From Pedobacter ginsengisoli (lineage in GTDB: Bacteria; Bacteroidota; Bacteroidia; Sphingobacteriales; Sphingobacteriaceae), in NCBI RefSeq assembly GCF_030244015.1, contig NZ_JASSYX010000003.1, forward strand, positions 124,001 to 188,000: a DNA stretch of 64,000 nucleotides, in the 5' to 3' direction. Positions 62,857 to 64,000 of this stretch are shown here, piece by piece. The stretch's first letter is position 1; every line of letters begins with the position of its first letter. The notes under the pieces were generated by a model. It was given only the letters and a program-made list of their open reading frames with translations, had not been told where the DNA came from and did not search any database. The translations under genes and the position numbers were made by a program.

Positions 62857-64000
62857 TTAATAAGCTCTTTGATTGTTGCCTTCTTTCCAGTTAACAAATG
62901 CTTTATTCACGACCTTATTACCTCCGGGAGTAGGATAATTGCCAGAAAAATACCAGTCGCCGGTATGATTAGGACATGCAACATGCAGGTTATCCAATGT
63001 CTGATAAATCACCTCCACTTCGGCATCTATGTTTTCGGGAGTAATAATTTTCGTAATCTGGGCAGAGATTTCCTGCTGTTTAAACGGTCTGTAAATATCT
63101 TTCACATGATTTACAATTTCCTCCTTAGGCAATAAAAGCGAAGCTTTACATTTTTGATATACTTCTTCTATGATATGTTCCATTCCTCTTTCCTTGAGTA
63201 ATTGGATAGCTGCTTCAAATGCAACGAACTGACCCATTTTAGACATATCAATACCGTAACAGTCAGGATACCTGATCTGTGGGGCTGATGAAACAATGAT
63301 GATCTTTTTTGGATGCAGCCTGTCTATGATCTTAATGATGCTTTGTTTTAGTGTTGTGCCTCGAACAATAGAATCATCAATTGCAACCAATGTATCTGTG
63401 TTATTTTTGATCACACCATATGTGGTATCATAAACATGGGCTACCATGTCCTGCCTGTCCGCATCCTGGGTGATGAAAGTCCTCAGCTTCACATCTTTAA
63501 TGGCTAGTTTCTCTACTCTTGGATTCATAGAAAGCAATTCGTCCAGCTGTTCATCTGTCAAACTGTCTTTGCGATGCAGTAAGGCGTCTTTCTGTACCGC
63601 CCGTATATAAGCATGAAGCCCTTCAACCATTCCATAAAACGAGACTTCAGCAGTATTAGGGATAAATGAGAACACCGTATTTTTCAGATCTGCACTTACA
63701 GCATCCAGTATCTGTTTGCAAAGCAGCGCTCCAAGGTGTTTTCTTTCTCTATAGATCTCCGCGTCACTACCCCTTGAAAAATAAATCCGCTCAAAAGAAC
63801 AAGCTCTTTTTTCCTCAGGTTCCCTAAATATCTCCTGGCTGACTGTACCATCTTTTTTAACAATTAGCGCATGACCGGGTTGAATTTCCTTAACATCTCT
63901 GAACGCAATGTTAAAAGCCGTCTGTATCGCCGGCCTTTCCGATGCTGCAACGACAATCTCGTCATCCTGATAATAAAATGCAGGTCTGATACCTGAAGGG
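62857..64000 (-). CDS. purF: Amidophosphoribosyltransferase, C-terminal part (5' end off the edge)
   Basis: The frame is open from the window edge to 62857, so about 381 C-terminal residues are visible; a GTG at 63675 is internal and not a true start. ASERPAIQTAFN and CSFERIYFSRGSD are PurF landmarks, and LVAIDDSIVRGTTLKQSI is the PRPP-binding motif of the phosphoribosyltransferase domain. The end (HTGDWYFSGNYPTPGGNKVV and following) is the Bacteroidota long-form tail. The enzyme should catalyse the first committed step of purine synthesis, making phosphoribosylamine from PRPP and glutamine. The N-terminal glutaminase domain is beyond the window, and this phylum also has a shorter PurF, so the paralogue status is open. 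Confidence 0.85.
   Translation of the reverse strand, partial: PSGIRPAFYYQDDEIVVAASERPAIQTAFNIAFRDVKEIQPGHALIVKKDGTVSQEIFREPEEKRACSFERIYFSRGSDAEIYRERKHLGALLCKQILDAVSADLKNTVFSFIPNTAEVSFYGMVEGLHAYIRAVQKDALLHRKDSLTDEQLDELLSMNPRVEKLAIKDVKLRTFITQDADRQDMVAHVYDTTYGVIKNNTDTLVAIDDSIVRGTTLKQSIIKIIDRLHPKKIIIVSSAPQIRYPDCYGIDMSKMGQFVAFEAAIQLLKERGMEHIIEEVYQKCKASLLLPKEEIVNHVKDIYRPFKQQEISAQITKIITPENIDAEVEVIYQTLDNLHVACPNHTGDWYFSGNYPTPGGNKVVNKAFVNWKEGNNQRAY

Noticed and set aside
1..64000. tRNA, rRNA, CRISPR arrays, insertion sequences or prophage
   Set aside because: I looked through the spacers for T-loop signatures, regular repeats, transposase frames and integrase genes and found none; this was by eye, so a short tRNA could be missed.

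Overview
The window reads as chromosome from a Bacteroidota of the Sphingobacteriaceae, most like Pedobacter. The evidence is a PorP/SprF-type T9SS outer-membrane protein, a YkuK-family protein, two DUF6266 proteins, Bacteroidota-type -7 promoter elements (TAnnTTTG) before several genes, AT-rich spacers with weak ribosome binding sites, and Bacteroidota-type Amt, V-PPase and PurF proteins. It is a mix of housekeeping genes and two striking accessory blocks. I found no rRNA, tRNA, CRISPR array, insertion sequence or phage.

Layout. 1-9.2 kb holds ordinary genes: a truncated secreted esterase, a ROK kinase, PorP, a DbpA-type RNA helicase with a DUF1456 protein, a YkuK protein, a DUF4468 protein, an amt-porin pair and a YhcC-type radical SAM protein. 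9.3-11.8 kb is a Tat-exported phospholipase C. 11.9-29.7 kb is a minus-strand operon of nine closely packed genes. It encodes a two-protein iterative PKS resembling a PUFA or heterocyst-glycolipid synthase, a free ACP, an alpha/beta hydrolase, two GT1 glycosyltransferases, two HxxxDG acyltransferases and a small membrane protein. The enoylreductase is fused to the front of one synthase and the phosphopantetheinyl transferase to the end of the other. The likely product is a glycosylated, acylated lipid.

30-38.5 kb is a patchwork of small stress and regulatory genes: a DUF6766 membrane protein, a paralogous pair of ~97-residue proteins, a CinA-like protein, a YciE/YciF ferritin-like protein, an ECF sigma factor, two DUF6266 proteins, a short histidine kinase, and a NarL/NarX-type regulator and kinase. 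A perfect 46-bp palindrome lies between the sigma factor and the DUF6266 pair.

38.9-49.2 kb is a plus-strand operon: FHA-like protein, 32-residue membrane peptide, PP2C phosphatase with one TM, a 1333-residue SEDS-class B PBP fusion, an FHA protein and two Ser/Thr kinases with one TM each. Its content, and nearly its order, matches the actinobacterial fhaA-fhaB-pstP-rodA-pbpA-pknA-pknB locus. This makes it a candidate phospho-regulated peptidoglycan synthase in a Gram-negative lineage.

49.2-64 kb returns to core functions: a C26 peptidase, a lipoprotein, two APC permeases, a V-type pyrophosphatase, MarC, an overlapping deaminase-guaA-lipoprotein-RsmB operon, a LysE exporter and the C-terminal part of an amidophosphoribosyltransferase that runs off the right edge.

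The two blocks most worth attention are the PUFA-synthase-like glycolipid operon and the kinase/phosphatase/FHA/SEDS-PBP operon.
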